From Bacteroidales bacterium (lineage in GTDB: Bacteria; Bacteroidota; Bacteroidia; Bacteroidales; Paludibacteraceae): 42,112 bases of DNA. Of the stretch, positions 33,053-41,681 are shown one piece after another. The stretch spans positions 1 through 42,112 of the forward strand of contig SUWZ01000031.1 in NCBI GenBank assembly GCA_015061185.1, given 5' to 3'. A program made the position numbers and the translations under genes. The notes beneath the pieces were generated by a model that was given only the letters and a program-made list of their open reading frames with translations, was not told where the DNA came from and ran no database searches. The stretch's first letter is position 1. Each line of letters starts with the position of its first letter.

Positions 33053-36000
33053 CTAGACTTTACCATTGACCTTTGAAGGGGAAATTCCAAAGGCTTCTTT
33101 GAACTTCCGACTAAAATAGAGTGGATCGTTAAATCCTACTTGATAGGCAACTTCACTGACACTCTCTGAACTGTTTTCTAATCGTTTTTTTGCTTTGTTC
33201 AATCGGTATTCAGAAAGAATCTCCACCGGACTCTTATCCGTCAAACTCTTTAAACGGCGTATAAGCGTGGACTTGCTCATTCCTAACGATTGGGCTATAT
33301 CATCAAAAGAGAAATTTGGATTCGTATAATGGGTCTCGATAACCTGCATTAATTGTTCCAGCAGTGGATTTACTTTCTCTGAATTTTGCTCCGTCTCATC
33401 ATTCATTTTATTGATAAGAACCTGCATCTGCGTATTCTTCAGCCATAAAATAATGTTACAGATTTTAGCCAATAATTCAGTATCGTCAAATGGCTTATTG
33501 ATAAAGTCGATTGCTCCTCCGGAGAGCGCAGTAAGTCTGCTATCCAAATCAGAATGAGCAGACAAGAATATCAGCGGAATATTGGAGGTATGCAAATTGT
33601 CTTTCATCTTTTGATACATCTCAAATCCATTCATTCCCGGCATATCTATGTCACTTATCACCAAATCCGGAATTTGCTGCTTGGCTACCAATATTCCCTC
33701 TTCGCCATTAGCGGCAGTGAAAACTTGGACGTAGGGTGCTAACAGATTCTTTAAATGAAGCAATATCAGCGGGTCATCATCAATAATCAATATAGACTTA
33801 TCTGCCAATAGTTTCTTATCAATAACAATCTGCGCATGGGCGGTTGGCAAAACAGATTTTTTCTTATTCTCGGTCTTCACATCAGAAGTTTTTAACACGA
33901 CGGTCACGGTGGTTCCACGCTCTTCCTCGCTCTCTATAAATAATTGTCCATCACTTTTCTCCACGTAGTCTTTGATAATTCTAAAACCTAATCCATGCCC
34001 CATTTCATTGTTGGTTCCTAACGAGGATTTTGCCGTACCATTCATGATTGCTTCTATCTTGGATGGTTCGATACCTGCACCGGAATCGGTTGTCTTAATA
34101 GCTATTGTTCCATTTTCTTCTAAAATCTCTATCTCTATCGTACCATTAACAGGAGAGAATTTAATTGCATTGGTGATGATATTGCGCAGGATGGTCGAAA
34201 GTATCTTCTCATCTGCAAACAAATGATGTTCTGCATGATTCACCACTTTCGTTTTAATATTTTTCTCTCGCAATAATCCTCCCAAAAGTGCCAACACCTC
34301 TTTTATCAACTTTGAGGCATCCACATTTTGAGGTCGTACCGCAAATTCGTATTGCCCCTCTGTTGCCCAATCCAGCAATTGGAGCATTTCATTTTGCAAG
34401 GTTGTGGCAGAATGATAAATATCTCTTGTAGTCTCCGAAATTTTTGTTTCACCCTGTTTCAGCATCTGCTCCAATCCGCACACAATAGAAAACATCGGGT
34501 TTTTCAGGTCATGCGCTATAATGGAAATCAACTGATTTTTATCCTTTAAGGCATTTAACAAAGAGGTGTTTTGTTTTTCAATCTTATCCTTTTGAGTGAG
34601 CAATACTTCATGCGCTTCATTCAGTTTTTGCGTTCGCTCTGCGACGGTCTCCTCCAACTCATGTTTTTGTTTTTCTATACGACGGGTTCTAAACTTAAAT
34701 ATCGCAAATACGACAACAACCAGCAACAAAAACACCAATAGATGAAACCAAGGAGTTGCCCACCATGCCGGCAGTACTTCAATATCAAGTCTTAAAGTTT
34801 CATTTTCAATCATTTTATCTCCTTGGAAAAAGCGTGTCTCCAAACAATATTCTCCATGAGGAAGATGATTAAAAGAGATGGTTTGATTGTTTTGCACCTT
34901 TGTCCATACGGAATCCAGTCCTAATACCCGATATTCTGCATAAATCTCTTGATAATCAGAAAAATCTATCATATCAAATCGAATATCCAACTTGGTTTTA
35001 TCGTATGGTAGCATCAATTTTTCTTCTTTATTAAACGATATTTTTTCATTGTTTACATACATTTCAGCCCATTCTACAAAGAAACTTTCATCACCGTGGT
35101 TATTTGATGGATTGAAGAGGTAAAAACCATTCTCACAGCCAAATAGGATTTCTCCGTTACTTTTTTGGTATATCGCACACTCCACAAAGAAGTCATGTTT
35201 TTCGCTTTCATAGAAAATATTTTCTGTGCGTTGTGTTTTGGGGTCAAATTTTATGATACCATTAGAACCGCAATTCCAGATTTGTCCGTTTTTATCCAAC
35301 AAAAGCGACTTGTAAGTTCCTTTGGGAAGGAAGGTTACCGGCTCAAGTTTATAGTTTTGTTCCGCATCAATTTTGTACATACCATTATTGGATGCCAACC
35401 ATAAATTTCCATCATTATCTTCCACAGCTTGGTGGAAAACCATGGGGTTATGCGAAGGGTTTTTATCCATATCGGGTAATACAGGGGCAAGGTCGTCCAG
35501 AGTTCCATGCCAGATAGTTCGAGAGGTAAGTATCCATATCTTCCCATCTCTCCCTTCTATGGCGGAGTGGGTCCAACGGTCAGGAGTCCCGTTTAAGGTA
35601 AGGTCGATTGACCTCCATTGTCCGTTTTCATACAAATAGACACCGTCTCCGGAGGTGCAAGCCAAAAGTTTATCTTTTTCAACCACTTCAATGTATTTCA
35701 CAAAAAAGGATGGAGATGATAATCCATGGAAAGGGACTTTCGTGAATTTTGTGGAGTTGCCGTCCGTACGCACAATCTCTCCGCCCCACGAAGCAAAATA
35801 GGTCTGCGAGCCTATGACAGCGGAAGAAAGTACATTACTACTGGTCAATCCATTGCTATCAGAAAAATGATTATTTAGAGAAAAAAGGCTATCCACCAAG
35901 AAAAGACCTTGCCCGTCGGTTCCAATCCAAACCTCCCCATTATCGCATTCAAAAAATGTGGTGCAATAGAGGTTATTTAAACCGATGTCCGAGGAGTGGA

Positions 36001-37003
36001 AAAGTGCTGTTTGACTTGCTAATCTACACTTCCATAATCCGGAGTTTTGCGTTCCAATCCATATATTCCCGAAACGGTCTTCGTAAAGAGCTGAGATTTT
36101 CTTCATACTCTCCTTATCAGCATTGGAGGGCTGGATTTTTTGATAAGTAAAACCATCTTTCTTGGTGGTCATCCGCCACAAACCATTCCCTGCCGTACCA
36201 ATCCAAACCGAGCCATCGCGGGAGACCACTAATTCTGCAATGTTTTTGAATGGGGTGACAAGGTTGTCAACTTTTACATTTTCAAACGAATCGTTGAACT
36301 TCACATGATAAAAATCTCCGGAAGAAGAGGATAGCAATAACTCATTTTCTGATAATGGTAAGATGTTATTGATTCTTTTCAGTTGAGCTATGGTTGTTGG
36401 TGTGACAACTTTATCTCCATTCAAGGCATAGAGTTGGATGCCATTGTCTGTACATTTCCAAAATCTTTCTTTTGCATCAATAAATGCTTTGTAGGTTGGT
36501 TCGGTGGTATAGGGTAGTCGCACAAAATGGTGTGTACCCTTATTTTGGCAAAATGTTCCTAATGCGGTAGAAAGATAGCAATGACCATCTTTTGACAAGT
36601 ACAACCCGGTGATATTACCATAAAAATCGCCCTCTCCCACATGACCTGAGTAGTCGATAAAAGAGTCTTGCTTTTTATCATAAACAACAATCGAGCCATT
36701 CGAACCTGCGAAGGCAATCTCGCCATTCCCTTTGTTGAAGGCATGGTAAACATCGTTTCTAAGCATTCCCGGATGCTCGGCAACATGAAAATTTTTGAAG
36801 TGAAGGCCATCGAACCGACTAATACCGAAGTGAGTGGCAATCCATATAAATCCATCGTCATCTTGCGTGATGTCATGCAAATAATTATCGCACAACCCCT
36901 CCTCTTCAGTGTACTGAGTGAAGATAAATTTACTATCTCCGGCACCCTGCAACTGAACTAAGAAAAGTAAAAATGCAATAAATAACAACAACTGTTTTAA
37001 CAT
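33053..37003 (-). CDS. Hybrid two-component system regulator (HTCS)
   Basis: A 1316-residue one-protein two-component system. The ATG at 37003 starts a signal/anchor (MLKQLLLFIAFLLFLVQLQG); an earlier TTG adds four residues. The periplasmic sensor is a beta-propeller of Reg_prop repeats (DDDGFIWIATHFGISRFDG, GSVWIGTAGNGLWR, GNIWIGTQNSGLWK, GEVWIGTDGQGLF) and a Y_Y_Y domain (about 655-740). A membrane helix (FHLLVFLLLVVVVFAIF) follows. The HisKA domain has ISIIAHDLKNPMFS (phospho-His near 830), and the HATPase has LRNIITNAIKFSP, TTDSGAGIEP and GLGFRI. The receiver has IDDDP and DLVISDIDMPGMNG (phospho-Asp near 1120). A C-terminal AraC HTH ends in QVGFNDPLYFSRKFKEAFGISPSK. Such regulators usually sense a glycan breakdown product; no SusC/SusD pair lies in this window. 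Confidence 0.93.
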   Translation of the reverse strand: MLKQLLLFIAFLLFLVQLQGAGDSKFIFTQYTEEEGLCDNYLHDITQDDDGFIWIATHFGISRFDGLHFKNFHVAEHPGMLRNDVYHAFNKGNGEIAFAGSNGSIVVYDKKQDSFIDYSGHVGEGDFYGNITGLYLSKDGHCYLSTALGTFCQNKGTHHFVRLPYTTEPTYKAFIDAKERFWKCTDNGIQLYALNGDKVVTPTTIAQLKRINNILPLSENELLLSSSSGDFYHVKFNDSFENVKVDNLVTPFKNIAELVVSRDGSVWIGTAGNGLWRMTTKKDGFTYQKIQPSNADKESMKKISALYEDRFGNIWIGTQNSGLWKCRLASQTALFHSSDIGLNNLYCTTFFECDNGEVWIGTDGQGLFLVDSLFSLNNHFSDSNGLTSSNVLSSAVIGSQTYFASWGGEIVRTDGNSTKFTKVPFHGLSSPSFFVKYIEVVEKDKLLACTSGDGVYLYENGQWRSIDLTLNGTPDRWTHSAIEGRDGKIWILTSRTIWHGTLDDLAPVLPDMDKNPSHNPMVFHQAVEDNDGNLWLASNNGMYKIDAEQNYKLEPVTFLPKGTYKSLLLDKNGQIWNCGSNGIIKFDPKTQRTENIFYESEKHDFFVECAIYQKSNGEILFGCENGFYLFNPSNNHGDESFFVEWAEMYVNNEKISFNKEEKLMLPYDKTKLDIRFDMIDFSDYQEIYAEYRVLGLDSVWTKVQNNQTISFNHLPHGEYCLETRFFQGDKMIENETLRLDIEVLPAWWATPWFHLLVFLLLVVVVFAIFKFRTRRIEKQKHELEETVAERTQKLNEAHEVLLTQKDKIEKQNTSLLNALKDKNQLISIIAHDLKNPMFSIVCGLEQMLKQGETKISETTRDIYHSATTLQNEMLQLLDWATEGQYEFAVRPQNVDASKLIKEVLALLGGLLREKNIKTKVVNHAEHHLFADEKILSTILRNIITNAIKFSPVNGTIEIEILEENGTIAIKTTDSGAGIEPSKIEAIMNGTAKSSLGTNNEMGHGLGFRIIKDYVEKSDGQLFIESEEERGTTVTVVLKTSDVKTENKKKSVLPTAHAQIVIDKKLLADKSILIIDDDPLILLHLKNLLAPYVQVFTAANGEEGILVAKQQIPDLVISDIDMPGMNGFEMYQKMKDNLHTSNIPLIFLSAHSDLDSRLTALSGGAIDFINKPFDDTELLAKICNIILWLKNTQMQVLINKMNDETEQNSEKVNPLLEQLMQVIETHYTNPNFSFDDIAQSLGMSKSTLIRRLKSLTDKSPVEILSEYRLNKAKKRLENSSESVSEVAYQVGFNDPLYFSRKFKEAFGISPSKVNGKV

Positions 37004-37031
37004 GGTACAGAACAACTTCCGGCAACTTCTA

Positions 37032-37062
37032 CAAATTAGAACTAAAAAACTTCTGAAACAAA
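37032..37062 (-). promoter_or_regulatory. Possible promoter of the HTCS gene
   Basis: The minus strand has TTTG (37062-37059), 20 bases and TAATTTG (37038-37032), one base shorter than the -7 consensus. The leader would be about 20 bases. CAACTTC-type repeats flank it (37013, 37022, 37265, 37278). Confidence 0.4.
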
Positions 37063-37075
37063 TAATGCAATAATA

Positions 37076-37125
37076 AGAAGCTGTTTAAATTTTATTAAAA
37101 AAAATACTTTAGAGTTTCACTCTCT
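37076..37125 (-). repeat. Dispersed promoter-region element, copy B
   Basis: On the minus strand AGAGT-GAA-ACTCT (about 37123-37111) forms a small hairpin. It is followed, as in copy A, by a 21-bp block at 37096-37076 that differs from copies A and C by one base (AAATTTAAACAGCTTCT). It lies upstream of the HTCS gene. Confidence 0.5.
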
Positions 37126-37249
37126 TATTTTCGGCATCTTTGAGATTCTTTTTAATCTATTTTTATTATTCTTTTTTTGATAATAGTCCACTATTAACGG
37201 CAAAAAAATAATAAAAATAACCTTAAAAATCTCTCTCAAATAGGCTCGA

Positions 37250-37270
37250 AATAAAATTTAAACAACTTCT
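37250..37270 (+). repeat. Dispersed promoter-region element, copy C
   Basis: A 21-bp block identical to 10532-10552, containing AAATTTAAACAACTTCT, in the opposite orientation to copy B and 154 bp from it. It is preceded by CTCTCTC and CTCG rather than a clear hairpin. It sits about 295 bp before the aminopeptidase gene. The remainder of 37126-37530 is AT-rich and shows no gene. Confidence 0.5.
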
Positions 37271-37530
37271 AAATCACCAACTTCAATTTAAAGAAACTGC
37301 CTAATTACATCAATTATCTTACACCGCCACAGACTTCAGCAACCTTCTATCCAAAGGTAAAGATACTATTTTTTTGTTTTTTTCAGCAAATTGAAAGCTA
37401 ATTTTTTTACAGCCTTTGCTTTTAAGAAGTTGTCAGTTGCAAGAACACTATGACTAACCAACAACCCGCAAGTTGCAAAAATCACCCTAATATTAACCTT
37501 TTCTTAACGATTACTATCATACATTTTTTC

Positions 37531-37538
37531 TAATTTTG
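37531..37538 (+). promoter_or_regulatory. -7 element before the aminopeptidase gene
   Basis: TAATTTTG matches the Bacteroidetes -7 consensus. No TTG is found at the usual distance upstream. The predicted start near 37545 leaves a 20-base leader to the ATG at 37565. Confidence 0.45.
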
Positions 37539-37564
37539 TATGCTTTATAAAGATTTCGTAAACT

Positions 37565-39340
37565 ATGGAGACAATAAAAAAAATCAAATACATTCGAGAA
37601 GAGATGCAAGCCAACAAGATTGCAGCTTGCATCATTCCATCTGCCGACCCCCACCTTAGCGAATACCCCGCTGCACACTGGAAACTGAGGGAATACCTAT
37701 CCGGTTTCACCGGGTCAAACGGCACCTTGGTTATAACAGCTGAGTGTGCATGCTTATGGACCGACTCTCGCTACTATTTGCAGGCCGAAAAAGAGTTGAA
37801 TACCGAACTTTTCACCATTCAACGAGAAGGAGAAACGGAAACTCCTACCATCGTAGAGTGGCTGAAAAAGAATCTACAAGTCGGAGAAACGATTGGTATC
37901 GATGGCTCCTTATTTGCAGCCTCAACCCTCCTCAATTGGATTAACGAATTTAAAAGAAACGGCATTCATCTGCAAACAAATTTTCAGACCGCGCTAATCC
38001 AAAATCTTCCTCCCCTTCCCAATAAAAAGGCCTTCTTACTCGATTCCTCCTATTGCGGAGAATCTGCATCCTCTAAAATTAATCGTATTTGCAACGCCAA
38101 CCGATGCGACTATACCCTTCTCACAGCATTAGACGAAGTGGCTTGGACTTTTAACATCAGGGGAAATGACATCGACTATAACCCGATGGTTATCGCATAC
38201 GCTTGCATCGGAAAAGAAAAATCAACACTATTCATAACAGACTCAAAATTGGACAAATCCATTCGGGAAAGTCTTAATAACAACAATATATCTATTCTAC
38301 CATACGAAGAGATTGGAAATTTCATCCGGTTTCTCAACAAGAATCAATATACCATTTCCGTAGATGCAGAGAAAACGAATTACGCTCTATATAGTTTGAT
38401 AAATGAACAATTAAGACGAGACGAAAAATCAATCGTTGCTTTGTTCAAAGCTCAAAAGAATGAAACGGAAATAAATAACCTTCGGAAAGCTTTGCAGATG
38501 GATGGAGTAGCCCTCTGCCGTGCACTTTCCAAAATTGAAGAGAAAATTACTAAAAAAGAGACACTCACAGAATATGAGGTCGGTGAAATAATACACGAAG
38601 AGAGAGCTCAATTCCCTGAATTCCATTGCGACAGTTTTGCTCCTATTGTTGGTTTTGGAGCCAATGGTGCTATTGTTCATTATAGTGCAAAAAAAGAAGA
38701 GGCAACCTCAATTACGAGTGACAACCTGCTCCTTATCGACTCAGGAGGAAACTATCTTTGCGGAACTACAGATATAACGCGAACATTTTGTTTTGGAGGA
38801 GCAACAGCACAGCAAAAAAGAGACTATACCCTCGTTTTGAAAGGACATATTGCATTAGCTCGGCAAGCTTTCCCTACGGGCACTTGCGGAGAACAATTGG
38901 ACATCCTTGCCCGACAATTTTTATGGAATGACAATCTCAACTACGGTCATGGCACCGGACATGGTATCGGCCATTTTCTTTGCGTTCACGAAGGCCCTCA
39001 ATCCATTCGTCCTCAAGCGAAAGGAGTAGCCTTGCTATCGGGCATGTTGCTTTCCGATGAACCCGGGCTCTACCGAACCAATGAGTATGGCATCCGAATC
39101 GAAAACATGGTGTGCGTAACTCCAGCAATAAGTAAAAACAAGGGGGAATTTTTAACCTTTGAAACACTAACACTATTCCCTTACGAGACAAAATTAATTG
39201 ATTTCTCTTTGCTAACACCTTCCGAAGTTGAGTGGATAAACAACTATCATCAACATGTTTTTGATGAATTATCCCCATGGATTGAAGGTGAAAAAAGTTA
39301 CGAATGGTTAAAGAATAGCACAAAAAGAGTGTTGTATTAA
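37565..39340 (+). CDS. pepP: Xaa-Pro aminopeptidase (M24B, aminopeptidase P type)
   Basis: A 591-residue protein of the long three-domain aminopeptidase P form. It has two creatinase-like N-terminal domains (IPSADPHLSEYPAAHWKLREYLSGFTGSNG, LWTDSRYYLQAEKEL; second domain about 150-290) and a pita-bread M24 domain. Metal ligands are visible: Asp in LLIDSGGNYLCGTTDITRTF (two Asp, near 392 and 403), His in GHGTGHGIGHFLCVHEGPQ, Glu in SDEPGLYR and Glu in GIRIENMVCV. A C-terminal M24_C segment (LTLFPYETKLIDFSLLTPSEVEWINNYHQ) ends it. It has no signal peptide and is therefore cytoplasmic. It removes N-terminal residues before proline and is likely a single-gene unit. Confidence 0.94.
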   Translation: METIKKIKYIREEMQANKIAACIIPSADPHLSEYPAAHWKLREYLSGFTGSNGTLVITAECACLWTDSRYYLQAEKELNTELFTIQREGETETPTIVEWLKKNLQVGETIGIDGSLFAASTLLNWINEFKRNGIHLQTNFQTALIQNLPPLPNKKAFLLDSSYCGESASSKINRICNANRCDYTLLTALDEVAWTFNIRGNDIDYNPMVIAYACIGKEKSTLFITDSKLDKSIRESLNNNNISILPYEEIGNFIRFLNKNQYTISVDAEKTNYALYSLINEQLRRDEKSIVALFKAQKNETEINNLRKALQMDGVALCRALSKIEEKITKKETLTEYEVGEIIHEERAQFPEFHCDSFAPIVGFGANGAIVHYSAKKEEATSITSDNLLLIDSGGNYLCGTTDITRTFCFGGATAQQKRDYTLVLKGHIALARQAFPTGTCGEQLDILARQFLWNDNLNYGHGTGHGIGHFLCVHEGPQSIRPQAKGVALLSGMLLSDEPGLYRTNEYGIRIENMVCVTPAISKNKGEFLTFETLTLFPYETKLIDFSLLTPSEVEWINNYHQHVFDELSPWIEGEKSYEWLKNSTKRVLY

Positions 39341-39398
39341 TAATTTTATATAATTTAGCGGAATAAAATAGGGAAAGAAGAAAAACTTACCGATTCAG

Positions 39399-39429
39399 TT
39401 GACATCTAATCAATACTAGTTTAAGTTTT
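39399..39429 (+). promoter_or_regulatory. Promoter of the DUF4369-thioredoxin/carbonic anhydrase pair
   Basis: TTG (39399-39401), 20 bases and TAAGTTTT (39422-39429), one mismatch from TAnnTTTG. The predicted start near 39436 leaves a leader of about 34 bases to the ATG at 39470. Confidence 0.5.
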
Positions 39430-39469
39430 TTATTCACCCGAATTAAATGGTAAAATAAAAAAGTAAAAT

Positions 39470-40894
39470 ATGAAAAGATTAATTTTTACGGCTTTAGGAT
39501 TCATCTGCGGTTTAGCCATGTATGCTGCAGGCGGAGGTCAGGGAGGTTATAAAATTCAATTACAGGTAGGTGACATGAAAAATGCTCCTGCCTACTTGGC
39601 TTATTACATGAATGGGAAAACATATTCCAGAGATACAGTTCAGCTAAATGCCAAAGGTGTTGGAACATTCATGTCCAAAGATGGTAAGGCTTTGGATGAG
39701 GGAACCTATATCATCTACTTCAATCCGGAAAAGTTTTTTGACGTATTAATTGGGAAAGAGCAAAATCTAAAAATCTCTGTCGATACTGCCAACTTAATTG
39801 GAGCTACCATCACCGGTTCTTCAGTTAGTAGCGATTTTCAAGACTGGGTAAAATTTTTGACCGGCATGAACAAAGAGCGCGGAGAGTTGGTGAATAAGTA
39901 CAAAGAGAAGAAAATCGACTCTACAACCTACGTAAAAACATTTGAAGAGATGACAGCAAAGGTAGAGAGTAAGCAAAATGCCATTTTGGAGACTCATAAA
40001 AACGATTTTCTCAGTGCCTATCTAAAAGGAACCATGCCTGTAGAGACTCCTGAATTTAATGAAGTACCGGACTCTATCAGAAACAGAGTTCGTTATCAAT
40101 ATTTTAGAGACCACTACTTTGACAATGTCGATTTGAGCGATCCAAGATTTTTGCGCACACCATACTTTCCAAACATGGTGGACAAATTCATCAGCAAACA
40201 TGTATTACAAGATCCGGACACATTGGCGATGGTGGCTATAGACTTGATAGAGAAGAGTAGAAAAGATACCACAACCTTCCAAGTTATGACAAGCAAGATG
40301 ATTAACTATGGTATCTCCAGTAAGATGATGGGCATGGATGGATTGTGGCTGAAAATTGCCGACAAATACTATTTTGACGGAACAGCTTATTGGGCTGATT
40401 CTGCATGGGTGGAGACATTAAAAAAAGAGGCTAAAAAGATTCGCCACAACTTGATTGGCATGAAAGCGCACAACCTAATCATGCGCGACTCTACCAACAA
40501 GCCTATAAACATGAAAGACATTGAAGCAGAAGCACTTTTGGTCTATTTTTATGAACCATCTTGCGGTCATTGTAAAAAGACAACTCCTGTGCTATACGAC
40601 TCAATCTACACCAAATGGAAGGATAAAGGATTTGAAGTATTGGCCTGCTACACCCAATTGGAACATAAGGAGTGGATGGAGTTTATTGAAAAAAATAAAA
40701 TGTACGATTGGTACAATGTTTGGGATCCATACCGCGAATCATGGTTCTGGGAGTATTATGACACCTCTGCCACACCGGGTGTTTACCTACTTAATAAAGA
40801 TCGTAAAATCATTGCCAAAAAAATCGATATGGAGACATTGGATATGATTTTGGAAGAGGAATTGGTTAAACGTAAACAAAAACAGAAAAAATAA
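39470..40894 (+). CDS. Exported DUF4369/DUF5106 thioredoxin-like protein
   Basis: A 474-residue protein with a signal peptide (MKRLIFTALGFICGLAMYAAG). It has an N-terminal DUF4369-like beta domain (about 27-120, LAYYMNGKTYSRDTVQLN), a helical middle region (about 125-345) of the DUF5106 type, and a C-terminal thioredoxin fold with the redox pair in EPSCGHCKKTTPVL (Cys about 364 and 367) and the cis-Pro loop SATPGVYLL. This architecture is common in Bacteroidetes as a periplasmic or membrane-associated TlpA-like oxidoreductase. The gamma-carbonic-anhydrase gene starts 1 bp after its stop, so the two are translated from one message. Confidence 0.87.
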   Translation: MKRLIFTALGFICGLAMYAAGGGQGGYKIQLQVGDMKNAPAYLAYYMNGKTYSRDTVQLNAKGVGTFMSKDGKALDEGTYIIYFNPEKFFDVLIGKEQNLKISVDTANLIGATITGSSVSSDFQDWVKFLTGMNKERGELVNKYKEKKIDSTTYVKTFEEMTAKVESKQNAILETHKNDFLSAYLKGTMPVETPEFNEVPDSIRNRVRYQYFRDHYFDNVDLSDPRFLRTPYFPNMVDKFISKHVLQDPDTLAMVAIDLIEKSRKDTTTFQVMTSKMINYGISSKMMGMDGLWLKIADKYYFDGTAYWADSAWVETLKKEAKKIRHNLIGMKAHNLIMRDSTNKPINMKDIEAEALLVYFYEPSCGHCKKTTPVLYDSIYTKWKDKGFEVLACYTQLEHKEWMEFIEKNKMYDWYNVWDPYRESWFWEYYDTSATPGVYLLNKDRKIIAKKIDMETLDMILEEELVKRKQKQKK

Positions 40895-40895
40895 G

Positions 40896-41420
40896 ATGGC
40901 ATTTATCATTCCTGTCAGAGGCTTTACTCCTAAAATTGGAGAGGATGTTTTTCTTGCAGAAAACGCAACCATCATCGGTGATACTGTCATCGGTGATGGT
41001 TGTAGTATTTGGTTCAATGCTGTTATCCGCGGTGATGTTAACTCCATCAGGATTGGAAAAAATGTAAACATTCAAGATGGTTCCGTTTTACATACTTTGT
41101 ACGAAAAATCTACCATAGAGATTGGAGACAACGTTTCTGTCGGACACAATGCAACCATTCATGGTGCAAAAATTTGTAGCAATGTATTAGTCGGAATGGG
41201 AGCAACCATCTTGGATGGAGCTGTAATTGGAGAAAATTCTATTATTGCAGCTAATGCCTTAATAACAAGTAACACCATCGTAGAACCGGGTAGTTTGTAT
41301 GCCGGTGTTCCTGCAAAAAAAATTAAAGAAGTCTCGCCTGAGCAAACAAAAGATATGATCCAACGCATCTCCAACAACTACCGAATGTATGCGAGTTGGT
41401 ACAAAACAGATAAAAAATAA
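40896..41420 (+). CDS. Gamma-carbonic anhydrase family protein
   Basis: A 174-residue left-handed beta-helix protein made of hexapeptide repeats (IGDTVIGDGCSIWFNAVIRGD, IGKNVNIQDGSVLH, IGDNVSVGHNATIHG, VLVGMGATILDGAVIGENSII). It is of the YrdA/PaaY/CaiE type. The three zinc-binding histidines are present at 66, 84 and 89 (VLH, GHNATIH), and a C-terminal helix (SPEQTKDMIQRISNNYRMYASWY) packs on the prism. Family members are trimers; many bind zinc, but carbonic anhydrase activity is not assured. It lies 1 bp after the thioredoxin-like gene and is followed by a terminator. Confidence 0.92.
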   Translation: MAFIIPVRGFTPKIGEDVFLAENATIIGDTVIGDGCSIWFNAVIRGDVNSIRIGKNVNIQDGSVLHTLYEKSTIEIGDNVSVGHNATIHGAKICSNVLVGMGATILDGAVIGENSIIAANALITSNTIVEPGSLYAGVPAKKIKEVSPEQTKDMIQRISNNYRMYASWYKTDKK

Positions 41421-41436
41421 GGAATCACTTTATTCC

Positions 41437-41471
41437 GCTGATACGTTTAGAGAAAGTTGAGAAGTATCAGC
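41437..41471 (+). other. Stem-loop after the carbonic anhydrase gene
   Basis: GCTGATAC (41437-41444) and GTATCAGC (41464-41471) pair perfectly over 8 bp with a 19-base loop. No T-run follows; it probably protects the 3' end of the message ahead of the true terminator. Confidence 0.5.
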
Positions 41472-41486
41472 TTGAAAGAAATTAAA

Positions 41487-41535
41487 AGAGGGGGCATCAG
41501 AAATTGAATTTTGATACACCCTCTCTTCTTTTAGT
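41487..41535 (+). terminator. Intrinsic terminator of the plus-strand operon
   Basis: AGAGGG (41487-41492) pairs with CCCTCT (41519-41524), with inner ATCA/TGAT pairing, followed by a T-rich CTTCTTTT. It ends the thioredoxin-like/carbonic anhydrase transcript. Confidence 0.7.
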
Positions 41536-41537
41536 TA

Positions 41538-41681
41538 TTACTCTATCTCTAATTTTTGCTGACTAACCTTGCCGGATGATTTGATGCATACCACATAAGA
41601 TCCTTCAGGCAAGTTTATGCTCAACTTATTTCCCGACTTAACTTCTGAAGCATAAACAACTTGTCCCAAAACACTAATATA
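41538..41681 (-). pseudogene. Orphan T9SS type A sorting-domain remnant
   Basis: The minus strand reads YISVLGQVVYASEVKSG, then LSINLPEGSYVVCIKSSG and SQQKLEIE before a TAA at 41538-41540. This is the C-terminal two-thirds of a T9SS type A sorting domain. The frame is closed by a stop at 41682-41684, exactly where the YPNP segment and the cargo domains should lie, and nothing similar is found further upstream. It is the tail of a lost secreted protein. Confidence 0.7.

Noticed and set aside
39399-39404. TTGACA as a sigma-70 type -35 box
   Set aside because: Bacteroidetes use a different consensus; the same TTG fits the TTG-N20-TAnnTTTG pattern better, and no TATAAT stands 17 bp away.
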